DNA of 64,000 bases from assembly GCF_001557535.2 (NCBI RefSeq), contig NZ_CP014306.1, forward strand, positions 1,054,001 through 1,118,000. The letters are read 5' to 3'. A model generated the notes under the pieces. That model was not told the DNA's origin. It searched no databases and saw only the letters and a list, made by a program, of their open reading frames with translations. The translations under genes were made by a program, and so were the position numbers. The stretch's first letter is position 1; the number at the start of each line of letters is the position of its first letter. Source of the stretch: Burkholderia sp. PAMC 26561 (lineage in GTDB: Bacteria > Pseudomonadota > Gammaproteobacteria > Burkholderiales > Burkholderiaceae). Below are positions 1 to 8,163 of the stretch, piece after piece.

Positions 1-45
1 CGAAAGGCGTTCATCGTCTTCGACGAGCAAGATCCGGAAGGGCAT
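1..45 (-). CDS. Response regulator, N-terminal fragment (runs off the left edge)
   Basis: Reading the minus strand from an ATG at 45-43 gives MPFRILLVEDDERLS, the first beta strand and acidic pocket (E-D-D) of a two-component receiver domain. Only 15 codons lie in the window, so the output domain cannot be seen. An OmpR-type regulator is the commonest class with this opening, but that is inference. It is divergent from the DUF535 gene at 216, with about 170 bp of shared upstream DNA. Confidence 0.7.
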   Translation of the reverse strand, partial: MPFRILLVEDDERLS

Positions 46-215
46 GAGGGACTCAGTGGTGACGCAATAGCGCCGAATGACAAACAGGATAGCGGATGCG
101 CCGCACGCCACGAGCATGCCCGTACAAAACTCGACAAGACTCCACGCAATTCGACATGCCGGCCACGGCGCATGGATAGCATCCGTTCGATCGCAATCCA
201 GAAAGGTCGTGCACG

Positions 216-1190
216 ATGCCCTTGTTCTTTGAATGGTTTGGCGCGGGCCCGCAATCGCTCGCCGGATGGTTCGCCCGTATCGCGAACTCATGTGCAACGA
301 TAAATCACGCGAGCCGCATCTTATATCCGGGGACGAGCCGTTTCGCCCGATGGCGGCGGATTCGATTCTGGCTGCGCTCGCTGCTCTGGTGGCGCACGAC
401 CACGACGTGGCTCGAGCGCTGTGCGACATCGCCGTTGTCGAGCCTCGTGGAGCGTCAGCCGGTCGCGCTCGAACGCATGCACCGGCCGTTCCTTCATGGA
501 TGCTTCAACGCACGCGAACGGCTCAAGGCGAGCCTCGATCATTGCGCGATCACGCAGCAACGCGCGCCGCGACTGGCGAATCGTATTGCATTTGAAGGAC
601 GAGTATCGATTGCACGCATCTCGGTCGATGCAGACAGTTGGGACGTATCGCTCGAATCGATCGGGCATTTTCAGCGCGAAGGCGACTGGTCACTTTGCAT
701 TCGCGATGCATCCGGCAGACGCGTGGTGTCGTGCACGTTCAGCCTGGCATATCTCGGCGGCAAGGTGCTGCGCCCGCGCATGTGCATTGGCGCGGTCCAG
801 GGCCCCGACAAGTCGATGAACGGCCGCGACCTTTTTCGTACGCTCACCAAGAAGTGGCTTGGATTGCGACCCAAGGTCTTTGCGATTTATCTCGCGCAAA
901 ACGTGGCGCAGACGCTTGGCATGGGCAGTACGTTCATCGTGTCGAAACACGCACATGTCTATTCGAACTGGCGCTATTGCCTGCGCAAGAAACGCGTGTC
1001 GGCGGACTACGACAACCTGTCACGCGAATGCGGCGCTTTCGCCACATGGAACGGCTGGTTCGTGCTTGCCCCGCCCCGGTTGGATCTTGCGGATCGCGAT
1101 GACTCGGCTAAGGGAAATGCGCTGCGCCGAAAACGCAATGCACTCAGGGAAGATGTTGTGTTGCAGATTCGCGAACGATTACGCGCGTAA
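216..1190 (+). CDS. VirK/YbjX family protein (DUF535)
   Basis: 324 aa, close to the usual length of the DUF535 family (about 290-320 aa). The C-terminal two thirds carries the family pattern: a GDWSLCIRD stretch near residue 160, GRDLFRTLTKKWLGLRPK near 205-220, and the aromatic HVYSNWRYCLRKKR segment near 245-258. Family members (VirK, YbjX) have been linked to envelope stress and virulence, but no biochemical activity is established. The ATG at 216 has an AAAGG-type ribosome site about 10 bases upstream. No signal peptide is evident. It lies divergent to a response regulator whose start is at the window edge, which would fit a two-component-controlled envelope gene, but that is inference. 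Confidence 0.8.
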   Translation: MPLFFEWFGAGPQSLAGWFARIANSCATINHASRILYPGTSRFARWRRIRFWLRSLLWWRTTTTWLERCATSPLSSLVERQPVALERMHRPFLHGCFNARERLKASLDHCAITQQRAPRLANRIAFEGRVSIARISVDADSWDVSLESIGHFQREGDWSLCIRDASGRRVVSCTFSLAYLGGKVLRPRMCIGAVQGPDKSMNGRDLFRTLTKKWLGLRPKVFAIYLAQNVAQTLGMGSTFIVSKHAHVYSNWRYCLRKKRVSADYDNLSRECGAFATWNGWFVLAPPRLDLADRDDSAKGNALRRKRNALREDVVLQIRERLRA

Positions 1191-1271
1191 CAAACACGAC
1201 CCGCTTATTAGCTGTTTTGGGCATGCCACTTGCACTACGTTCCCGTTCACTAAAAAGTACTGGGGCGACGC

Positions 1272-1547
1272 ATGGCATCGACGATTTCCGCATCTACCAA
1301 ATTCCGATCAGTACTAGCAGAGGGCGAGATCGATCATCTGGAAAAGATGCTGCGCCTGTCGCGGACGCAAGGGCCCGTTCCACATCTGAACGGCGCCTAC
1401 TGGACGGCAAGACTTACATTCGTGCAAGAACATTTCGATCTCGTCGCGGAGCAGGCCAAACGCGTCAAAGCGCTGCTTTGTGTATCGGCGACAAACGATG
1501 CGCTGGAATCGAAGGTTGGCGGCGGCACGCGCTCATGGGTCGCTTGA
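1272..1547 (+). CDS. Small hypothetical protein
   Basis: 91 aa, no recognised family. The N-terminal half is amphipathic and helical in character (EGEIDHLEKMLRLSR), followed by a WTARLTFVQEHFDLVAEQ segment. There is no signal peptide or membrane segment. The start ATG follows a GGGGCG stretch that could serve as a weak ribosome site. It is convergent with the zinc-ribbon gene ending at 1567, leaving a 19 bp gap. The reading frame is plausible for a GC-rich genome, but nothing except ORF integrity and position supports it. Confidence 0.45.
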   Translation: MASTISASTKFRSVLAEGEIDHLEKMLRLSRTQGPVPHLNGAYWTARLTFVQEHFDLVAEQAKRVKALLCVSATNDALESKVGGGTRSWVA

Positions 1548-1566
1548 GCGCATCACGCACATTCAA

Positions 1567-2370
1567 TCACTTGCCGCCTGCCTGAGCGGCCTGAGCGACC
1601 AGCCGTCGCGCGGACACGCTCGACGCATCCACGGCGGAAGCCTGCGACGCATTGTCCGATACACATCGCCAGTCGCCCGTTGCACGGCAGCGTGCAGCGC
1701 GATGCAAAAGATCATCGCGCAAACGTTCTCGGGTAGCCAGGTCCGCGCGCATTTGCTGCAACTGAGGGTTGGCGTTGTCGTTTGACGGCATTGCCGCAAG
1801 AGTCCGACGCGCCACAAAAAGATTGCGGCTCCCCATAGCACGATAAAACTCGGAAGCACCCGGAATTGCCGGTATCACTGCGGGTGGCTGTGCCGGCGAG
1901 ACGCTCGCGTTTGCAGGTGCAGGTGCAGGTGCAGGTGCACTTGCGTTAGCCCCGGCAGTTGCAGCCTGCATCCGGACGACCGCTCCGCTCACGAGCGCAT
2001 GAGAAGAAACCGGCTGCGGCTTCAGATCCATGTTCGACGGACGAGAGCCACTCAGAGCCCATACGATCAACACGCCTCCGGCAAGCAGACCTGCCCATAG
2101 CAGTTGCTCCGTGCGTTTCGAGCGCGCCTGATAGAACTTCAGCGCGCCTTCAGCCAGTCCCGGATACGCGCCTTGCGAACGCTTGGGGCGCCTGATACTT
2201 TTCTTCTGAAATACCGTGGTTGCGAAGCTCGTCAAACGGTGCAAAAGGTTTGGCACATGGCCGCACCGCCCACATCTGTAAGTACCTGCAGGAAAGTCAT
2301 TTCCGCACTCTTCGCATGTCGTCCACGCTGCGTAACCGATAGACTCCAGCATGCGCATAAAAGTCTCCAT
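1567..2370 (-). CDS. Zinc-ribbon membrane protein of unknown function
   Basis: 267 aa. The N-terminus has two CxxC knuckles (CEECGNDFPAGTYRCGRCG, residues about 19-37), a classic zinc ribbon. A basic region follows, then one membrane segment (LLWAGLLAGGVLIVWAL, about residues 89-105). Next comes a low-complexity Ala/Pro linker encoded by tandem GCAGGT hexamers (about 1913-1938 on the plus strand). The C-terminal domain has paired cysteines (ARCRATGDWRCVSDN). The topology suggests a cytoplasmic zinc ribbon and a periplasmic C-terminus. It starts 21 bp downstream of the sigma-54-type activator gene on the same strand, so the two are probably co-transcribed. Function is unknown. Confidence 0.6.
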   Translation of the reverse strand: METFMRMLESIGYAAWTTCEECGNDFPAGTYRCGRCGHVPNLLHRLTSFATTVFQKKSIRRPKRSQGAYPGLAEGALKFYQARSKRTEQLLWAGLLAGGVLIVWALSGSRPSNMDLKPQPVSSHALVSGAVVRMQAATAGANASAPAPAPAPANASVSPAQPPAVIPAIPGASEFYRAMGSRNLFVARRTLAAMPSNDNANPQLQQMRADLATRERLRDDLLHRAARCRATGDWRCVSDNASQASAVDASSVSARRLVAQAAQAGGK

Positions 2371-2391
2371 GTTAAGTGGGTACGGGTGTAA

Positions 2392-3774
2392 TCAAAGGGC
2401 TGGGGCCGGATCGCCGGCTTCTTGCATGTCGTCGCCGGCGGCGCGTGTCGGCATTCCCAAATCCTGCATCAGCCGGTGCAAATGGACCCTGGAAATCCCG
2501 AGACCGCGCGCTGCATCCACGACGCGGCCCTTGTGTACGAAAAGCGCCAATTCTATCGCGCGCCGGTCCGCCGCCGCGCGGGCCTCCCGAAGCGAATCCG
2601 GTGCATTCGCAGCGTGCTCGGTTAGTTCGAGATCCTGAGCAGTGATGTATTTTCCCTCGGATAAAATAATTGCGCGACGTACACGATTAATAAGTTCGCG
2701 CACATTGCCGGGCCAGCCATAGTTATGCAAGGCAGCAATCGCATCCGGCGCGAACCCGTGTATGCGCCGTGCGCGTTCGTCCTTGAAGCGTTCAAGCGCG
2801 TACAACGCCAGTTCCGTAATATCTTTTCCGCGCATCCGAAGCGGTGGCTCCCGAATTTCCAGCACGCAGAGACGAAAAAACAGGTCGGCCCTGAAACGTC
2901 CTTCATCGACCGCCGTCTGCATGTCGACATGCGTCGCGGTAATCACGCGCACATCGACATCCACGCTTTCGATGCCGCCCAGCCTTTCGATTTTTCGCTC
3001 TTCAATGAAACGCAACAACGCTGCCTGACTTTCCGCTGGAAGGTCGCCGATTTCATCGAGAAACAACGTGCCGCCATTGGCTTCCTCGACACGTCCGATC
3101 TTTCTTTGCGTTGCGCTCGTGAAGGCGCCGCGTTCATAGCCGAACAATTCCGAATGCAGCAACTCGTGCGGGATCGCACCACAATTCACCGCGATGAACG
3201 GCATGTCGCGCCGCGCCGATCGTGCGTGAATCATCTGCGCGGTCAATTCCTTCCCCGTGCCCGATTCACCTGATATGAAAACGGTCGCATCCGTCGAAGC
3301 AACTTTTCCGATCGCGCGATGAAGCGCCCGCATCACCTCCGACGATCCAATCATGCTACTTGCCATAGCGCCATCGGCAAGTGCCGTGTCTCCTTCGAAC
3401 CGTAGCGCTTCCATGCCGACCGCCTGCGACAACACGGTCAGAATGCGCTCATGCTGCGTAGGCACCGTGACGAAGTCAAAGCAATGCGCGGCGATGGCGT
3501 CGCGCACCTCCTGCAAGTCCCGCGATTCACGCGATACCAGCGCAACCCACGCCACCAGAGCAGAACGCGAAAGCTGTTCGACCCTCTCCAAATGCGGCTT
3601 GCTCACGCCGGCCGTCAAGTCGAGCAAGCCGGGCATGGGTGCATCGGTCAAATCACTTGATGCATTTGCGTTGATTGCGGGTACCACTTTCCACGCGGCA
3701 TCGCTGAGACTCTTTACTAGCTTTTCGTCCGGCTTGTCGCCTATATAAAGAAGCGTCCGATGCACGCGGTCCAT
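2392..3774 (-). CDS. Sigma-54-type AAA+ transcriptional activator with degenerate receiver domain (VpsR-like)
   Basis: 460 aa in three parts. Residues 1-125 are receiver-like but lack the acidic phosphorylation pocket. Residues 140-375 form the AAA+ domain, with Walker A GESGTGKE (169-176), Walker B GGTLFLDEIGD (234-244), an arginine-finger region FRADLFFRL and sensor II GWPGNVREL (353-361). Residues 400-440 form a Fis-type helix-turn-helix. The sigma-54 contact loop reads GAFTSA (216-221) instead of GAFTGA, so dependence on sigma-54 is uncertain. The layout resembles VpsR-type regulators, some of which sense cyclic di-GMP; that link is inference. The zinc-ribbon gene follows 21 bp downstream. 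Confidence 0.8.
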   Translation of the reverse strand: MDRVHRTLLYIGDKPDEKLVKSLSDAAWKVVPAINANASSDLTDAPMPGLLDLTAGVSKPHLERVEQLSRSALVAWVALVSRESRDLQEVRDAIAAHCFDFVTVPTQHERILTVLSQAVGMEALRFEGDTALADGAMASSMIGSSEVMRALHRAIGKVASTDATVFISGESGTGKELTAQMIHARSARRDMPFIAVNCGAIPHELLHSELFGYERGAFTSATQRKIGRVEEANGGTLFLDEIGDLPAESQAALLRFIEERKIERLGGIESVDVDVRVITATHVDMQTAVDEGRFRADLFFRLCVLEIREPPLRMRGKDITELALYALERFKDERARRIHGFAPDAIAALHNYGWPGNVRELINRVRRAIILSEGKYITAQDLELTEHAANAPDSLREARAAADRRAIELALFVHKGRVVDAARGLGISRVHLHRLMQDLGMPTRAAGDDMQEAGDPAPAL

Positions 3775-4046
3775 GGTTGTAGATATTCTCTGGTAAGCCC
3801 TTCTTTACACTTGGATGGGAACAGCCCGGCCATTCGCAGCAGGCGCAACTTTCCGGGTGACCCATCCTATAGACGCGCATTCGCCGCAGGTGAAACAGAA
3901 AGTTAGTTTGCGTATCCAGGAATGAAAAAGATCGTCAGATGTAACCGCGCCGCTTCGATCGAATCCGGGCACGTGGTTTGCGCCTACCGAAGCGCCGCGT
4001 TCAACTTGCGTTTCCCGCAACGCGGACCTACCCAACGGAGAACGCT

Positions 4047-4325
4047 ATGGAACCTGTATCGCACGGAATCATCTTCTGGCTCATCATCGGCGCCATTGCA
4101 GGCGCGCTCGCCGGCCGGATTGTCGATGGCGGCGGCTTTGGGATCGTGGTGGACATCATTGTGGGTATCGTCGGCGCGTTTATCGGCGGATGGCTGGGTG
4201 GCGCGCTTGGCCTGCACCTGGGCAGCGGCATCATCGGATCCCTGATTACGGCCGTGATCGGCGCGGTGATTCTATTGATCATCGTGCGGCTCTTCAGCCG
4301 TGGGCGTGCCGGGCCAACTGTCTAA
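4047..4325 (+). CDS. GlsB/YeaQ/YmgE family stress-response membrane protein
   Basis: 92 aa small inner-membrane protein with three hydrophobic, glycine-rich helices (IIFWLIIGAIAGALAGRIV, then IVVDIIVGIVGAFIGGWLGG, then IIGSLITAVIGAVILLIIV), the hallmark of the transglycosylase-associated/GlsB family. The frame is open further upstream, but the ATG at 4047 is preferred. It follows an ACGGAG ribosome site by 6 bases, and the family normally begins a few residues before the first helix. A strong terminator follows within 20 bases, so the gene is probably monocistronic. Family members are general-stress proteins of unknown mechanism. Confidence 0.88.
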   Translation: MEPVSHGIIFWLIIGAIAGALAGRIVDGGGFGIVVDIIVGIVGAFIGGWLGGALGLHLGSGIIGSLITAVIGAVILLIIVRLFSRGRAGPTV

Positions 4326-4340
4326 TAGCGTTCCAGTACC

Positions 4341-4368
4341 AAAACCCCGTGTCCGCACGGGGTTTTTT
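4341..4368 (+). terminator. Rho-independent terminator after the GlsB-family gene
   Basis: A perfect stem, CCCCGTG (4345-4351) and CACGGGG (4356-4362), with a four-base loop is followed by six T residues (4363-4368). It sits 15-20 bases past the stop codon of the upstream gene. Confidence 0.9.
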
Positions 4369-4486
4369 ATTGTGCAACGCCAATTGATCTCAAACCGCAC
4401 AACTGCTTACAAATCTCACGTGAGGGCAGTGCACCGGCACTGCCGGGCGCGCGTTGTAGCAAGACGCACCCACCGCGAGGCTTGTC

Positions 4487-4759
4487 ATGAGCACTAGTTG
4501 GCATCTTCACGAGCAGCAACGTCGCCGCATTCATTCGCTGATCGCCGTCACGGCCATTGCAGTGATCGTGGTGAGCGGTATTGGCATCGCGGCATTGACC
4601 GGCATTCTTTCGGCATCGAAAGCCGAGAGCGCGACCTCGAATGCTTCCCCTCTAATCGACACACACAGCGCCGATCCCCTCAGCGGACTGAAGCTCAACG
4701 CAGAACCCCTGCATGGGTTGGCGGTTGAGCAGCGCATAGGCATATCGGGCGCGCGGTAA
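4487..4759 (+). CDS. Small single-pass membrane protein, hypothetical
   Basis: 90 aa. A basic N-terminus (HEQQRRRIH) precedes one hydrophobic helix (LIAVTAIAVIVVSGIGIAAL, about residues 18-37), then a polar Ser/Ala-rich tail. This looks like a signal-anchored protein with a periplasmic tail. The ATG at 4487 has GAGG seven bases upstream. No family is recognised. It opens a run of three small same-strand genes between two non-coding stretches. Confidence 0.55.
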   Translation: MSTSWHLHEQQRRRIHSLIAVTAIAVIVVSGIGIAALTGILSASKAESATSNASPLIDTHSADPLSGLKLNAEPLHGLAVEQRIGISGAR

Positions 4760-4875
4760 CTCCGCGTTACCAATCTCGCAAACCGGTTTCACTTGCGAGC
4801 GGAAACTGCACATAGACTTTTCACTACCGGATGACGTCGATGTCGATGCCGCCGGAAACCATCGAGGATCGTGGA

Positions 4876-5115
4876 ATGAACAAGCGCAATATCGCTGCCG
4901 TATTGTCGATAACGCTCTTCGCGTTCGCCGGCTCGGCCAACGCGGCGGGATGTCTCAAGGGCGCAGTTGTAGGCGGCGTTGCGGGCCACGTCGCGGGTCA
5001 TCATGCGGTGATCGGCGCAATGGGCGGGTGCATTGTCGGACATCACATGGCGAAGGAGAAAGCGAAAGAACGTGCAATGGAAGCAAGTCAGCACACCGCC
5101 GCGACACCGTCCTGA
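4876..5115 (+). CDS. Small secreted glycine/histidine-rich protein, hypothetical
   Basis: 79 aa from the ATG at 4876. The frame is open 45 bases further upstream, but this ATG has a GAGGATCGTGGA ribosome region and starts a convincing signal peptide (MNKRNIAAVLSITLFAFAGS, cleavage likely after ANA). The mature part has a glycine-zipper-like pattern of small residues (GAVVGGVAGHVAGHH, then GAMGGCIVGHH) and a Lys/Glu-rich end, as in small glycine-zipper lipoprotein-like proteins. There is no lipobox cysteine at the cleavage site. Function is unknown; periplasmic or outer-membrane association is inferred. Confidence 0.6.
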   Translation: MNKRNIAAVLSITLFAFAGSANAAGCLKGAVVGGVAGHVAGHHAVIGAMGGCIVGHHMAKEKAKERAMEASQHTAATPS

Positions 5116-5139
5116 GCGGTTCACCGAACAGGAGGACCC

Positions 5140-5388
5140 ATGCTGCGACCCCGAAGCCTTCGAGTCACAGCGCAAGCGGCCGGCACGCAAATGTGCGCTG
5201 ACTACTGCGAGGAAACTGGCCGCCTTCGCATCCTTCAGGACGAAGTGGCGGTGCGTGAATGGTTTCCGCCCAACTCGTGGATGGCGATTGCATCGGTTGC
5301 CGGCGCGCGCAACTGGGGAACGCGGCCGGACTTGAACGAGCTGCGAGCATTGCTCGTGAGCCAAATGTCGCTGATGAACATCGGCTGA
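5140..5388 (+). CDS. Small cytoplasmic protein, hypothetical
   Basis: 82 aa with a strong ribosome site (AGGAGG) seven bases before the ATG, 24 bp after the preceding gene's stop, so probably in the same transcript. It has two cysteines (CADYC, residues 19-23) and aromatic-rich stretches (REWFPPNSWMAIASVAGARNW). It has neither signal peptide nor membrane helix. No family is recognised. Confidence 0.5.
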   Translation: MLRPRSLRVTAQAAGTQMCADYCEETGRLRILQDEVAVREWFPPNSWMAIASVAGARNWGTRPDLNELRALLVSQMSLMNIG

Positions 5389-5708
5389 AAGATGTACGAG
5401 TTATCCGTTACAGCCTCTGGATAACTTCGGCATAACAACACGGATTGGTGTGCGCCAAATCTTGATAACCGCGGGCATGTTCGCAACGCCGCAGAAGTTA
5501 TCCTTTGATCCACCCTGTTGTCCCGCACGCCTGCTTGCGGTTATCTGGTCTGTAGAGCATTGATCCAATGGCGCTTTCGACGCTTGTCCACAGAAACGGG
5601 CGATGCTTGTTAACTATTACTATGTATACATATCACTCACGATAAAACCTCTAAGGCGTGGAATATGAGCGTTGCCGATGGCGCTTAAAAAGTGAGCACG
5701 GCTCGTTG
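5389..5708. other. Non-coding stretch with DnaA-box-like 9-mers
   Basis: 320 bp without a convincing gene, more AT-rich than its surroundings. Four 9-mers resemble the DnaA box TTATNCACA: TTATCCGTT (5401), the complement of AGTTATCCA (5418-5426), TTATCCTTT (5498) and TTGTCCACA (5584-5592). The last is the closest, one base off the consensus. An AT-rich tract (GTTAACTATTACTATGTATA) follows at about 5610-5629. It ends in the decayed DUF488 gene. An origin function is not claimed. Confidence 0.3.
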
Positions 5709-6024
5709 TCACAGTAAATGTTCGATGCTCAAGCGATTGGACCATCGTGAATTCAAGTATTCGACGGCAAGTCTTCGATGGCAGATCACCCGATCGGTAT
5801 CGCTTGAGATGGTCGCGTTCGGGCGCAAGCTCACGAAGCTCGACGTATCTGATATCGAGTAGCTCGGAAAGGAAGAACTCGAGGTCCGGTTTTTTGGAGA
5901 AGCCCGCGAGTTGCGAAGTGTTGTTCAGACGGACATCGAGAAGGGTGCGGACTTCGGCTTGCTTTAACAGCGTGAAGAACTGTGCGGCCGATTTTTGCGT
6001 GAAGCAGATGGTGGTGACTTGCAT
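5709..6024 (-). pseudogene. DUF488 family protein, internally deleted and frameshifted
   Basis: From the ATG at 6024 the protein follows the DUF488 (PF04343) pattern closely: TICFTQKSAAQFFTLLKQ, RTLLDVRLNNTSQLAGF and YVELRELAPERDHLKRY. It then leaves the family frame. In a second frame beginning near 5795 the sequence continues with the family's own C-terminus (ICHRRLAVEYLNSRW, ending SIEHL and a stop at 5711-5709). About 40 residues normally found between these two parts are missing, and the join is out of frame. An intact frame does continue to 5620, but its last ~40 residues do not look like the family. I read this as a deletion-generated pseudogene. Confidence 0.7.
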
Positions 6025-6189
6025 GGCTTGAGATTTCGAACGAGCGAATGCGTTGAAGGTAACGAAGCGTGATATCTGGCGGGCTGTAGCGTCGTTCTGG
6101 TGGTTCCAGGCTTTCCTTGGTGCCCGTGAACACGAGAAGCCCATACCGACCGCTCAGGCCGTGTTACGCGCGCCTGCGGGCATTCAAAG

Positions 6190-6227
6190 AAAAAGCGCCG
6201 CGTGATGACAAGCATCGACGCAGCGCT
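6190..6227 (-). terminator. Terminator downstream of glmS
   Basis: On the minus strand AGCGCTGCG (6227-6219) pairs with CGCGGCGCT (6202-6194), with one G-T pair, and is followed by a short T run (TTTTC). It lies about 60 bp past the glmS stop codon. Confidence 0.7.
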
Positions 6228-6284
6228 TCAGGATTCGGCGTGGACTTCGTGACTTTGATGGCTGACCACAAAGCCCCTACCCCC

Positions 6285-8102
6285 TCACTCCACCGTCACA
6301 CTCTTGGCCAAGTTCCTGGGCTTATCCACATCGGTCCCTCTTGCACAAGCCGTGTGATACGCCAGCAACTGCAGCGGTACCGTATGCAGGATCGGCGACA
6401 ACAAGCCATAGTGCTCCGGCATCCGGATCACATGAATGCCGGCTTCGCTGACAATGCGCGTATCTGCATCGGCGAAAACATACAGCTCGCCGCCGCGCGC
6501 CTTCACCTCCTGCATATTCGACTTGAGCTTCTCCAGCAGCGTGTCGTTGGGTGCGATCGTCACGACCGGCATTGCCTCCGTGACCAACGCCAGCGGCCCA
6601 TGCTTCAACTCACCCGCCGGATACGCTTCAGCGTGGATATACGAGATTTCCTTCAGCTTCAACGCGCCTTCGAGCGCGATCGGATAATGCAGCCCGCGCC
6701 CGAGGAAGAGCGCGTTTTCCTTGCGCGAGAATTCCTCCGCCCACGCGATGATCTGCGGCTCCAGCGCAAGCACGCTGTTCAGCGCCGCCGGCAGATGCCG
6801 CAACTGCGCGAGATACGCGGTTTCCTGCTTCGCGCTCACATGGCCGCGCAACGCGCCGAGCGTCACCGCCAGCACGAACATGCCGACCAGTTGCGTCGTG
6901 AATGCCTTCGTTGATGCCACGCCAATCTCGGTGCCCGCATGCGTGAGGAATGTCAGCTCCGTCAGCCGCACCATCGCGCTTGAACTCACGTTGCACACGG
7001 CCAGCGTGTGCTTGTGCCCAAGCGACTGTGCGTGCTTCAACGCGGCGAGCGTATCGGCGGTTTCGCCCGACTGCGATATCACCACGACCAGCGCCTTCGG
7101 ATTCGGCACCGACTCGCGATACCGGTACTCACTCGCCACCTCGACCTGCGTAGGAATCCTGGCGATGGACTCAAGCCAGTACTTTGCCGTCATGCCGGCA
7201 TAAGAACTCGTGCCGCACGCGAGGATGAGCACGCTGTCGATATCGGCGAACACTTCTGCCGCCTTGGCGCCGAACAGGTCAGCGGTGAACCGCTCGGCCT
7301 GGGGAATGGTGTCGGTGATGGCGCGCGGCTGCTCGAAGATTTCCTTCTGCATGAAATGCCGGTACGGCCCAAGTTCGACCGCGCCGCCGTACGCCGCGAC
7401 CACGCGCACTTCGCGCTGCGCTGGAATGCCATCGCGATCGACGATCTTCACGCCATCGAGCGTGATCTCGACCACATCGCCTTCATCCAGGTATGCAAAC
7501 CGGTCGGTACTGCCCGCGAGCGCCAGCGCGTCCGAAGCCAGGAAGTTTTCGCCATCGCCCACACCGACCACCAGCGGCGAACCTTCACGCGCGCCGACCA
7601 CCGTGTTCGGCTGATCCTTGTGAATCACGGCGATGGCATACGCGCCGTGCAACAGTTTCACGGCCTCGCGCACGGTCTGAAACAAATCCCCGCGATACAT
7701 GCTGTGTATCAGATGCGCGATGACTTCGGTATCGGTCTGCGATACAAATTCGTAGCCCTTTTCACGCAACGTGGTTCGCAGGCTTTCGTAATTCTCGATG
7801 ATGCCGTTGTGCACCAGCGCCAGCTCGTTGCGCGAGAAGATAGGATGCGCGTTGTCGGTGACGGGCGCGCCGTGCGTGGCCCAGCGCGTGTGCGAGATGC
7901 CGGTCACGCCGTCCAGATGACTTTCGCGGACCTGTTCGGCGAGATCGGCGACGCGGGCGACGCTGCGCGCGCGTTTGGTTTCGCCATCGGCGATGACGGC
8001 GACGCCGCATGAATCGTAGCCGCGGTATTCGAGCCGCCGCAACCCTTCGACCAGCACCGGGACAATGTTACGTTGCGCGACCGCGCCGACAATTCCGCAC
8101 AT
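6285..8102 (-). CDS. glmS: Glutamine--fructose-6-phosphate aminotransferase (isomerizing)
   Basis: 605 aa. Converts fructose-6-phosphate and glutamine to glucosamine-6-phosphate, the first step towards UDP-GlcNAc for peptidoglycan and LPS. The start is placed at the ATG at 8102 because this makes the protein begin MCGIVGAV; Cys2 is the N-terminal nucleophile once Met is removed. Domains are a class II glutamine amidotransferase (1 to about 220) and two SIS sugar-isomerase domains (about 285-600), ending in the typical [13 protein letters not shown] tail. It follows glmU with a 61 bp gap on the same strand, so the two probably form an operon. No glmS ribozyme is expected in this group and I saw none. 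Confidence 0.97.
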   Translation of the reverse strand: MCGIVGAVAQRNIVPVLVEGLRRLEYRGYDSCGVAVIADGETKRARSVARVADLAEQVRESHLDGVTGISHTRWATHGAPVTDNAHPIFSRNELALVHNGIIENYESLRTTLREKGYEFVSQTDTEVIAHLIHSMYRGDLFQTVREAVKLLHGAYAIAVIHKDQPNTVVGAREGSPLVVGVGDGENFLASDALALAGSTDRFAYLDEGDVVEITLDGVKIVDRDGIPAQREVRVVAAYGGAVELGPYRHFMQKEIFEQPRAITDTIPQAERFTADLFGAKAAEVFADIDSVLILACGTSSYAGMTAKYWLESIARIPTQVEVASEYRYRESVPNPKALVVVISQSGETADTLAALKHAQSLGHKHTLAVCNVSSSAMVRLTELTFLTHAGTEIGVASTKAFTTQLVGMFVLAVTLGALRGHVSAKQETAYLAQLRHLPAALNSVLALEPQIIAWAEEFSRKENALFLGRGLHYPIALEGALKLKEISYIHAEAYPAGELKHGPLALVTEAMPVVTIAPNDTLLEKLKSNMQEVKARGGELYVFADADTRIVSEAGIHVIRMPEHYGLLSPILHTVPLQLLAYHTACARGTDVDKPRNLAKSVTVE

Positions 8103-8163
8103 GGATCTATCCTTCAAATTGTTTTCGAATCGCCCGAATCACGCGAGCATTCGTGATTGTTTC

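Noticed and set aside
1905..1940. GCAGGT tandem repeat as a CRISPR-like or regulatory array
   Set aside because: It is an in-frame hexamer encoding an Ala-Pro linker in the zinc-ribbon protein.
5620..6144. 174-codon frame read as an intact DUF488 protein
   Set aside because: Its first 40 residues precede the family start, and its last ~40 do not match the family, whose true C-terminus is in another frame; called a pseudogene instead.
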